Below, piece after piece: positions 56,687 to 64,000 of a stretch of 64,000 nt of DNA. The stretch is from Thalassobaculum fulvum (GTDB taxonomy: Bacteria; Pseudomonadota; Alphaproteobacteria; Thalassobaculales; Thalassobaculaceae), in NCBI RefSeq assembly GCF_014652915.1, contig NZ_BMZS01000003.1, forward strand, positions 62,001 to 126,000. Reading direction: 5' to 3'. The translations under genes were made by a program, and so were the position numbers. The notes below the pieces were generated by a model. It made no database searches and was not told the origin of the DNA. It saw only the letters and a list, made by a program, of their open reading frames with translations. Position 1 is the first letter of the stretch; each line of letters begins with the position of its first letter.

Positions 56687-57997
56687 TCAGGCGGCCTTCG
56701 ACACGCGGCCGAGACCGTCGAGCGCCTGCATCAGGTCGGCTTCGATGTCCTCGATGTGCTCGAGCCCGATCGACAGCCGGACGTAGCCCGGGGTGACGCC
56801 GGCGGCCCGCTGGCGCTCCTCGGTGAGCTGCTGGTGGGTGGTCGACGCCGGGTGGATGGCCAGCGACCGCGCATCGCCGATGTTGGCGACGTGGTGCAGC
56901 ATCTGCAGCTTGTCGATGAACGCCATGCCGGCCTCGACGCCGCCGACCAGTTCGAACCCGACCAGGCCGCCGTTGCCGCCCGCCAGGTACTTCTGGGCGC
57001 GCGCCTTGGCCTCGCCGGTGAACTGGCTCGGATGGATCACCCGGGTGACCGCCGGGTGGTCGGCCAGGGTCCGGGCGACCGCCTCGGCGTTGCGGCAGTG
57101 CTCGCGCATCCTGAGCGGCAGCGTCTCCAGCCCCTGCAGGAACGTGAAGGCGTTGAACGGGCTCATGGCGGCGCCGGTGTCGCGCAGCACGCAGCAGCGG
57201 GCCTTCATGATGTAGGCGACCGGCCCGAGCGGCTTGACCGCCTCGGTCCAAACGACCCCGTGGTAGCTCGGGTCCGGCTGGTTCAGGGCCGGGAACCGAT
57301 CGGCGTGCTTCTCCCAGTCGAACCGGCCGGCGTCGACCAGCAGGCCGCCGATCGAGGTACCGTGCCCGCCGATGTACTTGGTGGTGGAGTACACCACCAC
57401 ATGGGCACCGTGCTCGATCGGCCGGCAGATCAGCGGGGCGGCGGTGTTGTCGACGATCAGCGGGATGCCGAGCGCCTCGCCGATCAGCGCCACCTCCTCG
57501 ATCGGGAACGGCACCAGTTTCGGGTTCGGCAGGGTCTCGCCGAAGAACGCCCGGGTCCTGTCGTCGGCCGCCCGGCGGAAGGCGTCGGGATCGCTCGGGT
57601 CCACGAACCGGACCTCGATGCCCATCTGCTTGAAGGTATGGGCGAACAGGTTCCAGGTGCCGCCGTACAGGTCGGTCCCGGACACGATGTTGTCGCCGGC
57701 CTGGGCGATCGTGGTGATGGCGGCGGTGATCGCCGCCTGGCCGGAGGCCAGGGCCAGCGCCGCCGCACCGCCCTCGACCGCCGCCATGCGCTGCTCCAGC
57801 ACGTCGGTGGTCGGGTTCATGATGCGGGTGTAGACGTTGCCGATCTTCTGAAGGCTGAACAGCTCGACCGCGTTCTGCGTGGTACCGAGATCGAACGACG
57901 TCGTCTGGTAGATCGGTACCGCGACCGCGCCGGTCGTCGGATCGGCCCGGAAGCCGGCGTGCAGTACCTGGGTCTCTGGATGCTTCGAGGTGGTCAT
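56687..57997 (-). CDS. metY: O-acetylhomoserine aminocarboxypropyltransferase (sulfhydrylase)
   Basis: A 436-residue PLP enzyme of the Cys/Met metabolism family. Features: ETQVLHAGFRADPTTGAVAVPIYQTTSF at the start, YTRIMNPT near residue 56, ASGQAA near 84, the PLP Lys207 in VYSTTKYIGGHGTSIGG, and HPASTTHQQLTEE near 382. Length and the large insert are those of MetY, which makes homocysteine directly from O-acetylhomoserine and sulfide. It is followed by an acetyl-type MetA, so the pair provides a complete direct-sulfhydrylation entry to methionine. I see no SAM riboswitch in the 54-bp gap upstream. Confidence 0.92.
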   Translation of the reverse strand: MTTSKHPETQVLHAGFRADPTTGAVAVPIYQTTSFDLGTTQNAVELFSLQKIGNVYTRIMNPTTDVLEQRMAAVEGGAAALALASGQAAITAAITTIAQAGDNIVSGTDLYGGTWNLFAHTFKQMGIEVRFVDPSDPDAFRRAADDRTRAFFGETLPNPKLVPFPIEEVALIGEALGIPLIVDNTAAPLICRPIEHGAHVVVYSTTKYIGGHGTSIGGLLVDAGRFDWEKHADRFPALNQPDPSYHGVVWTEAVKPLGPVAYIMKARCCVLRDTGAAMSPFNAFTFLQGLETLPLRMREHCRNAEAVARTLADHPAVTRVIHPSQFTGEAKARAQKYLAGGNGGLVGFELVGGVEAGMAFIDKLQMLHHVANIGDARSLAIHPASTTHQQLTEERQRAAGVTPGYVRLSIGLEHIEDIEADLMQALDGLGRVSKAA

Positions 57998-58051
57998 GGT
58001 GGGCTCCTTTCGTGGGGGGATGGTCGGAAGGCGGGGTCGGAACGGGGCCGG

Positions 58052-58936
58052 TCAGGCGGCGCAGCGCTCCAGGAAGTGGACGACCGCGTCCTCGCGGCCG
58101 GTCACGTGGTCGCCGACCGCATAGGCGACCGGGCTCGGGTGAGTGAGCGGCAGCATGTGCCCCGCCCCCTCGATCTCGCGCAGCGTGGCGTTCGGCAGCG
58201 TCCACATCAGACGCTCGACCACCCGGCGGGCGATCGGCTTGGTACGGGTGCCGGTCAGCAGCAGGGTCGGCAGCTTCAGCCGGGCCGCCGCCTCCAGCGG
58301 CGTGGTCTCACCGGTCGTGCTGGCGAAGTTCAAGGCGATGGCGGCGATCCGGCGGCACAGCATGTCGTGGGCCTGGGGGGCCATCGACTGCCAGGTGCCG
58401 CGGCCGCTCCAGTAGTCGACGAAGTGCTCCAGCGCCGGCCGGTAGTCGCCGCTGACGAGTCCCTTGGCGATCCGTTCGCCGACCGCGGCGATCTCCACGA
58501 ACAGCGCGTGGTCGGAGGCGGAGCCGCCGCGCAGCAGGAAGAACGCCGCCGGTTCGATCAGGGTGAGGCTGGACAGCGCTTCCGGCGCCTGCAGGGCGGC
58601 CGCCAGCGCGACCGCGCCGCCGTAGGAGTGGCCGACCAGATGCAGCGGCTCGCCGACCCGGTCGGCCAGCGCGCGCACGATCGCCGCGTCGTCGGCCAGC
58701 CGCATCGGGCCGCGCCCGCTCCAGGCCTCGGATTCGCCGTAGCCGCGCAGGTCGGGCATGATCAGCCGATAGCCGCGACCGTTCGAGCCGCCGGCCAGCG
58801 GGCCGGCGAGCATGGCATCGGCCATCGCGCGCCACTGGTTCCCGCTGCTGCCGGTGCAGTGCAGAAGCACGACCGGCGTGCCGTCCCCGGTCTCCCGGAC
58901 CGCCACCGCGGTGCCGTCGATCTGCATGGTCTTCAT
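58052..58936 (-). CDS. Alpha/beta hydrolase
   Basis: A 294-residue alpha/beta-fold hydrolase: oxyanion segment VVLLHCTGSSGNQW (residues 22-35), DLRGYGESEAW near 62, nucleophile GHSYGG (Ser near residue 103), acid in LLLTGTRTK and catalytic His in IEGAGHMLPLTHP. It could be an esterase, lactonase or acyl-homoserine-type hydrolase; no more can be said. It precedes metY by 54 bp on the same strand and might lead the met genes' transcript. A TGAAAC-type promoter module shared with two other genes lies 65-128 bp upstream. Confidence 0.85.
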   Translation of the reverse strand: MKTMQIDGTAVAVRETGDGTPVVLLHCTGSSGNQWRAMADAMLAGPLAGGSNGRGYRLIMPDLRGYGESEAWSGRGPMRLADDAAIVRALADRVGEPLHLVGHSYGGAVALAAALQAPEALSSLTLIEPAAFFLLRGGSASDHALFVEIAAVGERIAKGLVSGDYRPALEHFVDYWSGRGTWQSMAPQAHDMLCRRIAAIALNFASTTGETTPLEAAARLKLPTLLLTGTRTKPIARRVVERLMWTLPNATLREIEGAGHMLPLTHPSPVAYAVGDHVTGREDAVVHFLERCAA

Positions 58937-59000
58937 GGCCGGTCTCCCTGCTGGTCGGCCGCTCCGGTGGGATCCGGTCGGCCGTGTTCGGTGCAGGGAG

Positions 59001-59064
59001 GTTTAGGGGGCCGGTGTTTCCCGTCTGTGTCGCGCGACGGGAAAAGCGTTTCAAATGTGTTTCA
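59001..59064 (-). promoter_or_regulatory. Shared TGAAAC promoter module, copy 3
   Basis: Read on the minus strand: TGAAAC-ACATT-TGAAAC (59064-59048), 27 bases, GAAAC (59020-59016), 9 bases, CTAAAC (59006-59001). It is upstream of the alpha/beta hydrolase and downstream of the response regulator gene. Compared with copies 1 and 2 the first spacer is 2 bp longer and the second 1 bp shorter. Confidence 0.6.
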
Positions 59065-59141
59065 GTTTCGAAAATTTCTTCGGATACGTCGGCGAGTCGG
59101 ACAAATCGGGTTCGATTCCGAAATCGCTTCCTGGGCCCGTC

Positions 59142-59870
59142 CTACGATCCGTCGGCGGCGCCGGAGAACAGGTAGCCGGCCCCGCGCACGGTCTTGATCA
59201 CCGCGGGTTTCGCGGGATCGGGCTCGATCTTGCGCCGGATCCGCGCAATCCGGATGTCGATCGAGCGATCGAAGGGTTCGAAGTCGCGGTTATGTGCGAA
59301 ATCGAGCAGCTGGTCCCGGGTCAGGACCCGGTTCGGCCGCTCGGCGAACGCCCGCAGCAGGTCGAACTCCATCGCGGTCAACGGGATCTCGCGGTCGTCC
59401 GGGCCGAACAGCTTGTGGGAGTCGAGGTCGAGCCGGCAGCGTCCGAAGCGGACCTCGCGGCGGGCCGCACCGGTGGCGGCGCCGGCTTCCGCCGTTGCCC
59501 GGCCAACCCGGCGCAGGACCGCCTTCACGCGGGCCAGCAGCTCGCGCAGGTCGAACGGCTTGGTGACGTAGTCGTCGGCGCCCATCTCGATCCCGACGAC
59601 GCGGTCGACGACGGCGTCGCGGGCGGTCAGCATGATGATCCCGGCACCGCTGCGGTCGCGCAGCCAGCGGGCCAGCGACAGCCCGTCCTCCCCGGGCATG
59701 GTGACGTCCAGCACCGCCAGGTCGACCCGGTCCTGTTCGACGACCTTCCGCAGGGCCGGGCCGCCGTCGGCCTTCGAGACCTTGTAGCCGTTCATCTCCA
59801 GGTACTCGGCGACGGTCTCGCGGATGTCGCGCTCGTCGTCGACCACCACGATGTGAATGCGATCGCTCAT
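59142..59870 (-). CDS. OmpR family response regulator
   Basis: A 242-residue two-component regulator. The receiver domain (residues 4-120) has the acidic pair VVVDDERD, phospho-acceptor Asp55 in LAVLDVTMPGEDG, TARD and the Lys in YVTKPFDLREL. The C-terminal winged helix (about 145-236) has EIPLTAMEFDLLRAFAERPNRVLTRDQLLD and RSIDIRIARIRRKIEPDPAKPAVIKTVRGAGYLF. Its ATG overlaps the stop of the hybrid kinase (ATGA), so the pair is coupled and surely cognate. The TGAAAC direct repeats near this operon are candidate binding sites. Confidence 0.93.
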   Translation of the reverse strand: MSDRIHIVVVDDERDIRETVAEYLEMNGYKVSKADGGPALRKVVEQDRVDLAVLDVTMPGEDGLSLARWLRDRSGAGIIMLTARDAVVDRVVGIEMGADDYVTKPFDLRELLARVKAVLRRVGRATAEAGAATGAARREVRFGRCRLDLDSHKLFGPDDREIPLTAMEFDLLRAFAERPNRVLTRDQLLDFAHNRDFEPFDRSIDIRIARIRRKIEPDPAKPAVIKTVRGAGYLFSGAADGS

Positions 59871-62587
59871 ACGTCCCCCTCCCGATCGGCGCCGCGACCT
59901 CCGAGCTGGGCGACAAGCCTGCGCAGGTCGGCCGGGACCACCGGCTTCTCCAGATACGGTCGGCCGCACCGGTCCAGGAACCGCCGGATGGCCGGGCTCA
60001 TCGTGTCGCCGGTGATGAAGGCCACCCGGTCGCGCAGTTCCGGATAGCGGTCCTCCAGCAGGTCGTACAGGGCCGGGCCGTCCAGGTCCGGCATCCGCAC
60101 GTCGCTGAGCACGACGTCGTAGCGGCGGTAGACCAGCTTCTCCATGGCGGCTCGTCCGGAGGTCGCGACCGCGACCCGGTGGCCGGCTTCGGTGAGGACG
60201 TCGGAGACGATCTCGGCGACCTCCGGCTCGTCGTCGACCACCAGCACCGACAGCGCCGGACCGAACGCCGTCGCCGCGCCGTCGGTCCGGCGCCGGGCCG
60301 GCATGCTGTGGGCGGGGAACTGCAGGACGAAGGTCGCGCCGCCGCCGGGGGTCTCCTCCAGCGCGATGTTGCCGCCGTGCGCCTCGACGATCCGGTGGGT
60401 GATCGCCAGGCCGAGGCCGGTCCCGTGCCCGACTTCCTTGGTGGTGAAGAACGGCTCGAAGATCCGCGACGCCACCGCCTCGGGCACGCCGTTGCCGTTG
60501 TCCGAGACCTTCAGGATCACCCGGTCGGTGCGCCGGTCGTGGCTGGTCATCAGCCGCAGCCGGTGCGGACGGGCGGCGCCGGCCAGCGCGTGCTGGGCGT
60601 TGACGATCAGATTGGTCACGACCTGGTTGATCTGGTCGGGATCGGCCAGGATCGGCGGAACCAGTGGGGTCAGCTCCAGGCTGATGTCGATGTCGGCGGT
60701 CCGCAGCATGTAGCCAGTGACCTCGAGCGCGGCCTCGATGGTCGCGTTGACGTCGACCGGCCGGGTCTCGGTCGGCTGCTGGCGGGCCATCGCCAGGAAG
60801 GTGCGCACGATGCGGGCACAACGATCGGCGGCCTCGCCGATCTTGCGGGCCCGCTCCGCGGTCTTGGCGTCGGTCGCGGTCTCGCGCATCAGCAGGGCCT
60901 GGCCGACGACGACCGACAGCGGATTGTTCAGCTCGTGGCTGACCCCGGCCAGCAGCTCGCCGAGTGCGCTCAGCTTCTCGCTCTGGTGCAGGGCCTCGCG
61001 CTGGCGGGCCATCTCGGCCTCGACCCGGCGCCGCTCGGTCAGGTCGAACACGCTCGACACCACGACCTTTTCGCCCTGGTAGTCGATCAGCCGCGCCGAC
61101 ACGGCGGCGCTGAACTGGGAACCGTCGGTCCGCCGGAAGGTCGCCTCGAAGGCGTCGACGCCGCCCTCGCGATACAGCGTCTCGACATAGCGCTCGCGTT
61201 CCCCGGGGTCGACGAAGAAGCTGCGGGCCGACAGGTCGCCGACGATCGGGTCGCGCAGGAACAGCCGGCGCGAGGCCGGGCTCTCGTACAGGATCAGGCC
61301 GTCCTCGGCCCGGGTCATGCCGACGGTGACCGGGGCGGCCTCGAGGATCCGCCGGATCATCGCCTCGCTGTCGCGCAGCGCCAGCTCGGCGCGCTTGCGG
61401 TCGGTGATGTCGGCGCGCAACGTGACCGAGCCGCCGTCCGAGGTCCGGTGCCGGCTGATCTCGCGCCAGCTGCCGTCGATCAGCTCCAGTTCGATCGGCT
61501 TGCCGCCGACCTCGCGCAGGCGCTGCGCCACCCACGGGACCAGGGTGCGGTCGCCTTCGACGAGACGGCCGTCGAAGCGTCGCAGGTGCCTGAAGAAGGC
61601 CGGCGCGACGTCGTCCGGCGTCAGCCCGACCATGGCGTGCGGCGGGCGGTCGTAGGGCCGGGCGAAGGCGGAGTTGCAGAACAGGATGCGGTCTTCGGAA
61701 TCGCTTACCACGAAGCCGTCCGGCAGGCTCTCGATGGCGTCGGTCATGAGCTGGATCAGCCGCCGGCGCTCGTTCAGCGCGGCCATGCGCTCGGAGATGT
61801 CGCGGACCTCGCCGATGACCAGCTGCGACGGGCCGGCATCGGTGGCGGAGATCGTCAGCTCGGCCGGGAAGGTGGAGCCGTCGGCGCGCATCGCCTCGAC
61901 CTCCATGCGCCGGTTGCCAAGGATGAGCTCGCCGGACTCGCGGAACCGCCGCATCCCGGCAGCGTGCCGCTCGCGGTATTCCGGCGGAATGATCAGGTCG
62001 GCCAGCGGGCGGCCGAGCGCCGCGGCGCGGGGGTAGCCGAACATCCGCTCGGCGGCCGGGTTGAACTCGACGACGAGGCCGTCGCCGTCGGTCGCCAGGA
62101 TCGCGTCCATGGCGCTGTTCAGCAGCGCCCGGGTGACGGCTTCGGCGGTATCGACGCGGGCGACGGCCTCGCGTTCGGCGGTGACGTCGAGCATGCAGCC
62201 GACGACGGCCATGGCGCCGCTGCCGTCGGTGTCGACGACGCGCAGGGTGTCGCGGATCCAGGCCCAGGCGCCGTCCTTGCGCCGGAACCGGTACTCGATC
62301 GTCAGCTCGCCGGCCTCGTGCACCCGGTTGATCGCCTCGAAGTAGGCGGGACGGTCGTCCGGGTGCAGCAGCGCGGTGCCGTAGCCGGGCTGGTCGGTGA
62401 ACGCCGACGCCGGGTGGCCGGTCAGCCATTCGACGTTGTCGCTGATGAACCGGGTGCGCCGGCCGGTGCCGATGTCGGCGATATAGAAGACGGTCGACGT
62501 CTGGCTGACGGCGAAGTCCAGCAACGCTCGCCGGTGCGGTTCATCCATCCTGGTCGGGTCGGTCGTGGGGTGCGGCGTGGACGGCAT
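59867..62587 (-). CDS. Soluble multi-PAS hybrid histidine kinase
   Basis: About 906 residues, no membrane helix, so a cytoplasmic sensor. Order: PAS1 (about 15-140, with PAC segment IEYRFRRKDGAWAWIRDTLRVV), PAS2 (145-265), PAS3 (280-400), PAS4 (405-520), HisKA with phospho-acceptor His551 in SHELNNPLSV, HATPase with NLIVNAQHAL, VSDNGNGVP and GHGTGLGLAITHRIV, and a C-terminal receiver (about 780-900; Asp829 in VVLSDVRMPDLDG). The linked OmpR regulator completes a phosphorelay. The start is uncertain: ATG 62587 is used; ATG 62548, ATG 62662 and GTG 62677 (overlapping the DUF1127 stop as GTGA) are possible. Confidence 0.88.
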   Translation of the reverse strand: MPSTPHPTTDPTRMDEPHRRALLDFAVSQTSTVFYIADIGTGRRTRFISDNVEWLTGHPASAFTDQPGYGTALLHPDDRPAYFEAINRVHEAGELTIEYRFRRKDGAWAWIRDTLRVVDTDGSGAMAVVGCMLDVTAEREAVARVDTAEAVTRALLNSAMDAILATDGDGLVVEFNPAAERMFGYPRAAALGRPLADLIIPPEYRERHAAGMRRFRESGELILGNRRMEVEAMRADGSTFPAELTISATDAGPSQLVIGEVRDISERMAALNERRRLIQLMTDAIESLPDGFVVSDSEDRILFCNSAFARPYDRPPHAMVGLTPDDVAPAFFRHLRRFDGRLVEGDRTLVPWVAQRLREVGGKPIELELIDGSWREISRHRTSDGGSVTLRADITDRKRAELALRDSEAMIRRILEAAPVTVGMTRAEDGLILYESPASRRLFLRDPIVGDLSARSFFVDPGERERYVETLYREGGVDAFEATFRRTDGSQFSAAVSARLIDYQGEKVVVSSVFDLTERRRVEAEMARQREALHQSEKLSALGELLAGVSHELNNPLSVVVGQALLMRETATDAKTAERARKIGEAADRCARIVRTFLAMARQQPTETRPVDVNATIEAALEVTGYMLRTADIDISLELTPLVPPILADPDQINQVVTNLIVNAQHALAGAARPHRLRLMTSHDRRTDRVILKVSDNGNGVPEAVASRIFEPFFTTKEVGHGTGLGLAITHRIVEAHGGNIALEETPGGGATFVLQFPAHSMPARRRTDGAATAFGPALSVLVVDDEPEVAEIVSDVLTEAGHRVAVATSGRAAMEKLVYRRYDVVLSDVRMPDLDGPALYDLLEDRYPELRDRVAFITGDTMSPAIRRFLDRCGRPYLEKPVVPADLRRLVAQLGGRGADREGDV

Positions 62588-62673
62588 GGCGAACGCACGT
62601 CGAGGACGCCGCGACCCGGCGCCGGGGCGGTCATGGTAGGCGGAACGCGACCCCGGCGCCATCGTTCGGCGCC

Positions 62674-62934
62674 TCACCTCGCGAGGCGGCGCGGGTCGAC
62701 CTGCGGCCAGTCGACGACATGGGAAGCCGTCGACAGGATCTGGGTTCGGCGCAGGCCGATGTCGGCCAGCGTGCGGTCGTCGAGCTCGGCGAGCTGGCAG
62801 ACCGTGCGGCGGACCCGGACGGAGCGGGCGATCGCGGCGAACGGGGAGGCGAGCAGAACGGCCAGCCGCCGCAGGGTGGCGGCGGCCTGGGCGCCGAACG
62901 ACGCTTCGGTGAGAGCGGAATTGTAGACGGACAT
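62674..62934 (-). CDS. DUF1127 small basic protein
   Basis: An 86-residue protein ending in a DUF1127 (YjiS-like) motif: RRTVCQLAELDDRTLADIGLRRTQIL at about residues 42-67, preceded by a helical, basic N-terminal part. The DUF1127 motif is widespread in alphaproteobacteria; some members bind RNA or influence phosphate and carbon uptake. A ribosome binding site TAGGAG lies before ATG 62934. It lies directly upstream of the hybrid kinase on the same strand and probably shares its transcript, driven by the TGAAAC-type module at 62989-63051. Confidence 0.85.
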   Translation of the reverse strand: MSVYNSALTEASFGAQAAATLRRLAVLLASPFAAIARSVRVRRTVCQLAELDDRTLADIGLRRTQILSTASHVVDWPQVDPRRLAR

Positions 62935-62988
62935 GGCGGGTCTCCTAGGGGGCGGGATCGGAGCGGTTCCGATCGTCTCGGATGCCCT

Positions 62989-63051
62989 ATCTAGGGGGTG
63001 CCGGTTTCCATCTGATCACGGGGTTCGGCAAATCGTGTTTCAATTGTTTCA
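62989..63051 (-). promoter_or_regulatory. Shared TGAAAC promoter module, copy 1
   Basis: Read on the minus strand: TGAAACAATTGAAAC (63051-63037), 28 bases, GAAAC (63008-63004), 9 bases, CTAGAT (62994-62989), 55 bp before the DUF1127 start. The 15-bp head is identical to copy 2 at 55567-55581. The first TGA also serves as stop codon of the CoA transferase gene. Confidence 0.65.
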
Positions 63052-64000
63052 GCCGGATGCGTCGCCGACCACGCCGGCTTCCCGCAGCGCGGCGATGTCG
63101 GCCGCGGAGAGACCGAGTTCGCCCAGCACCGCGTCGCCATCCTGCCCCAGCACCGGCGGCGGGCCGGCGGCGGCCGGGCCGTCGACGTCGGCGACGAACG
63201 GCGCCCCGGTCAGGCGCATCGGCTCGTCGAAGCCCTGCGGCGGCGGCACGTCGAGCAGGATGCCCCGGTACGCGAGCTGCGGGTCGGCGACCGCCTCGGC
63301 CATGGTGTTGACCTTGGCGATCGGCACGCCGCGCTTGCCGAGGCGGGCCGCCCAGTTGGCGGCGGTGTCCTTGGCGAACGCCTCGACGATGGTGTCGCGG
63401 ACCAGGGCGGCGTTGGCGCGCCGGGCGGCGGTGTCGGCGAAGCGCGGGTCCTGCATCAGGTGGCCCAGCCCCGCCTCCTCGAATATCGCCTGCGCATGGT
63501 GCTGCATGGTCGCCGACATCAGCACGAGGCCGTCGCCGGTCGGAAAGCAGTCGGCGGTCGGCAGATGGGTGGCCGAGGAGTTGCCGATCAGCCGGCCGAG
63601 CGTGCCGTCGACGGTGTACTGGCAGACCGACGGGGCCTGGATCGCCAGGGCCGAATCGAGCATCGCGAGGTCGAGGTACTGGCCTTCGCCCGTGCGCTCG
63701 CGCCGGAACAGCGCGGCGGCGACCGCGAAGGCGCCGGCCTGGCCGGTGAACAGGTCGACCGGGAAGTACCCGGTGCGGGTCGGCCCGGTGGATTCGTGGC
63801 CGTTGCTCATCATCATGCCGGAGGCCGCCTGCACCGCTCCGTCATAGGCCGCCTCGGCAGCCTTCGGCCCGGTCGAGCCGTAGCCGGTCAGTGCGCAGTA
63901 CACGACCTTCGGGTTGACCGCCCGCACGGTCTCCCAGCCGAGATCGAGCCGGTCGATCACGCCGCCGCGGAAGTTGTGCACCACCACGTCGGCGGTCTTG
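63049..64000 (-). CDS. CaiB/BaiF (class III) CoA transferase, 5' end missing
   Basis: About 317 residues of the C-terminal part are visible; the start lies beyond the window. Features: VVVHNFRGGVIDRLDLGWETVRAVNPKVVYCALTGYGSTGP, then AAYDGAVQAASGMM with the conserved Asp that forms the acyl-aspartate intermediate, and GEGQYLDLAMLDSALAIQ. Such enzymes move CoA from an acyl-CoA to another acid. The donor and acceptor cannot be told; no partner gene is visible. The stop codon overlaps the start of the DUF1127 promoter module. Confidence 0.9.
   Translation of the reverse strand, partial: KTADVVVHNFRGGVIDRLDLGWETVRAVNPKVVYCALTGYGSTGPKAAEAAYDGAVQAASGMMMSNGHESTGPTRTGYFPVDLFTGQAGAFAVAAALFRRERTGEGQYLDLAMLDSALAIQAPSVCQYTVDGTLGRLIGNSSATHLPTADCFPTGDGLVLMSATMQHHAQAIFEEAGLGHLMQDPRFADTAARRANAALVRDTIVEAFAKDTAANWAARLGKRGVPIAKVNTMAEAVADPQLAYRGILLDVPPPQGFDEPMRLTGAPFVADVDGPAAAGPPPVLGQDGDAVLGELGLSAADIAALREAGVVGDASG

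Noticed and set aside
57998-59141. SAM-responsive riboswitch upstream of the methionine genes
   Set aside because: The 54-bp metY leader is too short for known types, and I saw no SAM-II-like pseudoknot segments further upstream. A covariance search would be decisive.
59142-62429. A 1095-codon minus-strand frame spanning kinase and regulator
   Set aside because: The first three quarters read the kinase gene in the wrong frame. The real kinase is in the neighbouring frame with full PAS, HisKA and HATPase motifs, and the regulator starts at 59870.
1-64000. tRNA, rRNA, insertion sequence or prophage genes
   Set aside because: No cloverleaf-like gap sequence, transposase, integrase or phage structural motif was found; gaps are short and explained by repeats, promoters or the pcaQ relic.

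Overview
The window is a G+C-rich (roughly 70 percent by eye), densely coded stretch of a bacterial chromosome. The gene content points to a metabolically versatile, probably free-living or host-associated alphaproteobacterium. Clues are a pca operon under a PcaQ-type LysR activator, a sigma-EcfG-like promoter before a DUF1328 gene, DUF1127, TRAP and phosphonate-type ABC transporters, and many CoA- and keto-acid-handling enzymes. GTG and TTG starts and 4-bp ATGA/GTGA overlaps are common. I see no rRNA, tRNA, CRISPR array, insertion sequence or prophage gene. The gene at each end of the window is cut.

Layout. 1-12.9 kb: end of a permease gene, then catabolic single genes (M20 amidohydrolase with divergent AraC regulator, 2OG-Fe(II) oxygenase, MmgE/PrpD, N-acyl-D-amino-acid deacylase, an orphan molybdopterin dehydrogenase large subunit, a 3-hydroxyisobutyrate-dehydrogenase-like enzyme, DUF1328, gamma-glutamyltransferase). 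12.9-19.6 kb: an output-less membrane sensor divergent from a SpoIIE/RsbU-type phosphatase, an EamA exporter, and a SulP transporter with a universal stress protein. 19.8-23.4 kb: three glycosyltransferases (GT4, GT2, GT39/ArnT-like) that look like a lipid-linked sugar transfer module. 23.5-27.9 kb: a three-gene 2-aminoethylphosphonate-type ABC transporter behind a Pho-box-like triple repeat. 28.6-35.2 kb: a uronate/aldarate catabolic island (uronate dehydrogenase, TRAP transporter, FadR-type regulator, KdgD, Gfo/Idh/MocA oxidoreductase). 35.2-36.4 kb: two response regulators. 36.5-42.4 kb: protocatechuate branch of the beta-ketoadipate pathway, pcaDCHG-[BKACE]-pcaB with divergent pcaQ. 42.5-48.7 kb: a lipoprotein with a G11 leader, a relic of pcaQ, an SDR / acyl-CoA ligase / PanE-like operon, and a TetR-controlled TfoX / DUF2461 / YCII operon. 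48.8-55.5 kb: chemoreceptor, DUF2332, citryl-CoA-lyase-like protein, IclR regulator with a divergent DHDPS-family aldolase, cell wall hydrolase, small unknown gene. 55.6-64 kb: methionine entry (acetyl-type MetA plus MetY), alpha/beta hydrolase, a two-component system with a multi-PAS hybrid kinase, DUF1127, and a CaiB/BaiF CoA transferase cut by the window end.

Themes. Several clusters are built for plant- and lignin-derived carbon (protocatechuate, uronic acids) and for scavenging phosphonates. The most notable observations are: (i) a beta-keto acid cleavage enzyme inserted in the pca operon, which could replace PcaIJ and PcaF; (ii) a shared promoter module TGAAAC-N3/5-TGAAAC-N27/28-GAAAC-N9-CTA upstream of three minus-strand genes around a two-component system; (iii) a family of nested inverted repeats scattered between genes; (iv) a degraded, internally deleted copy of the 3' end of pcaQ; (v) a tandemly duplicated sensor protein without output domain next to a PP2C-type phosphatase.
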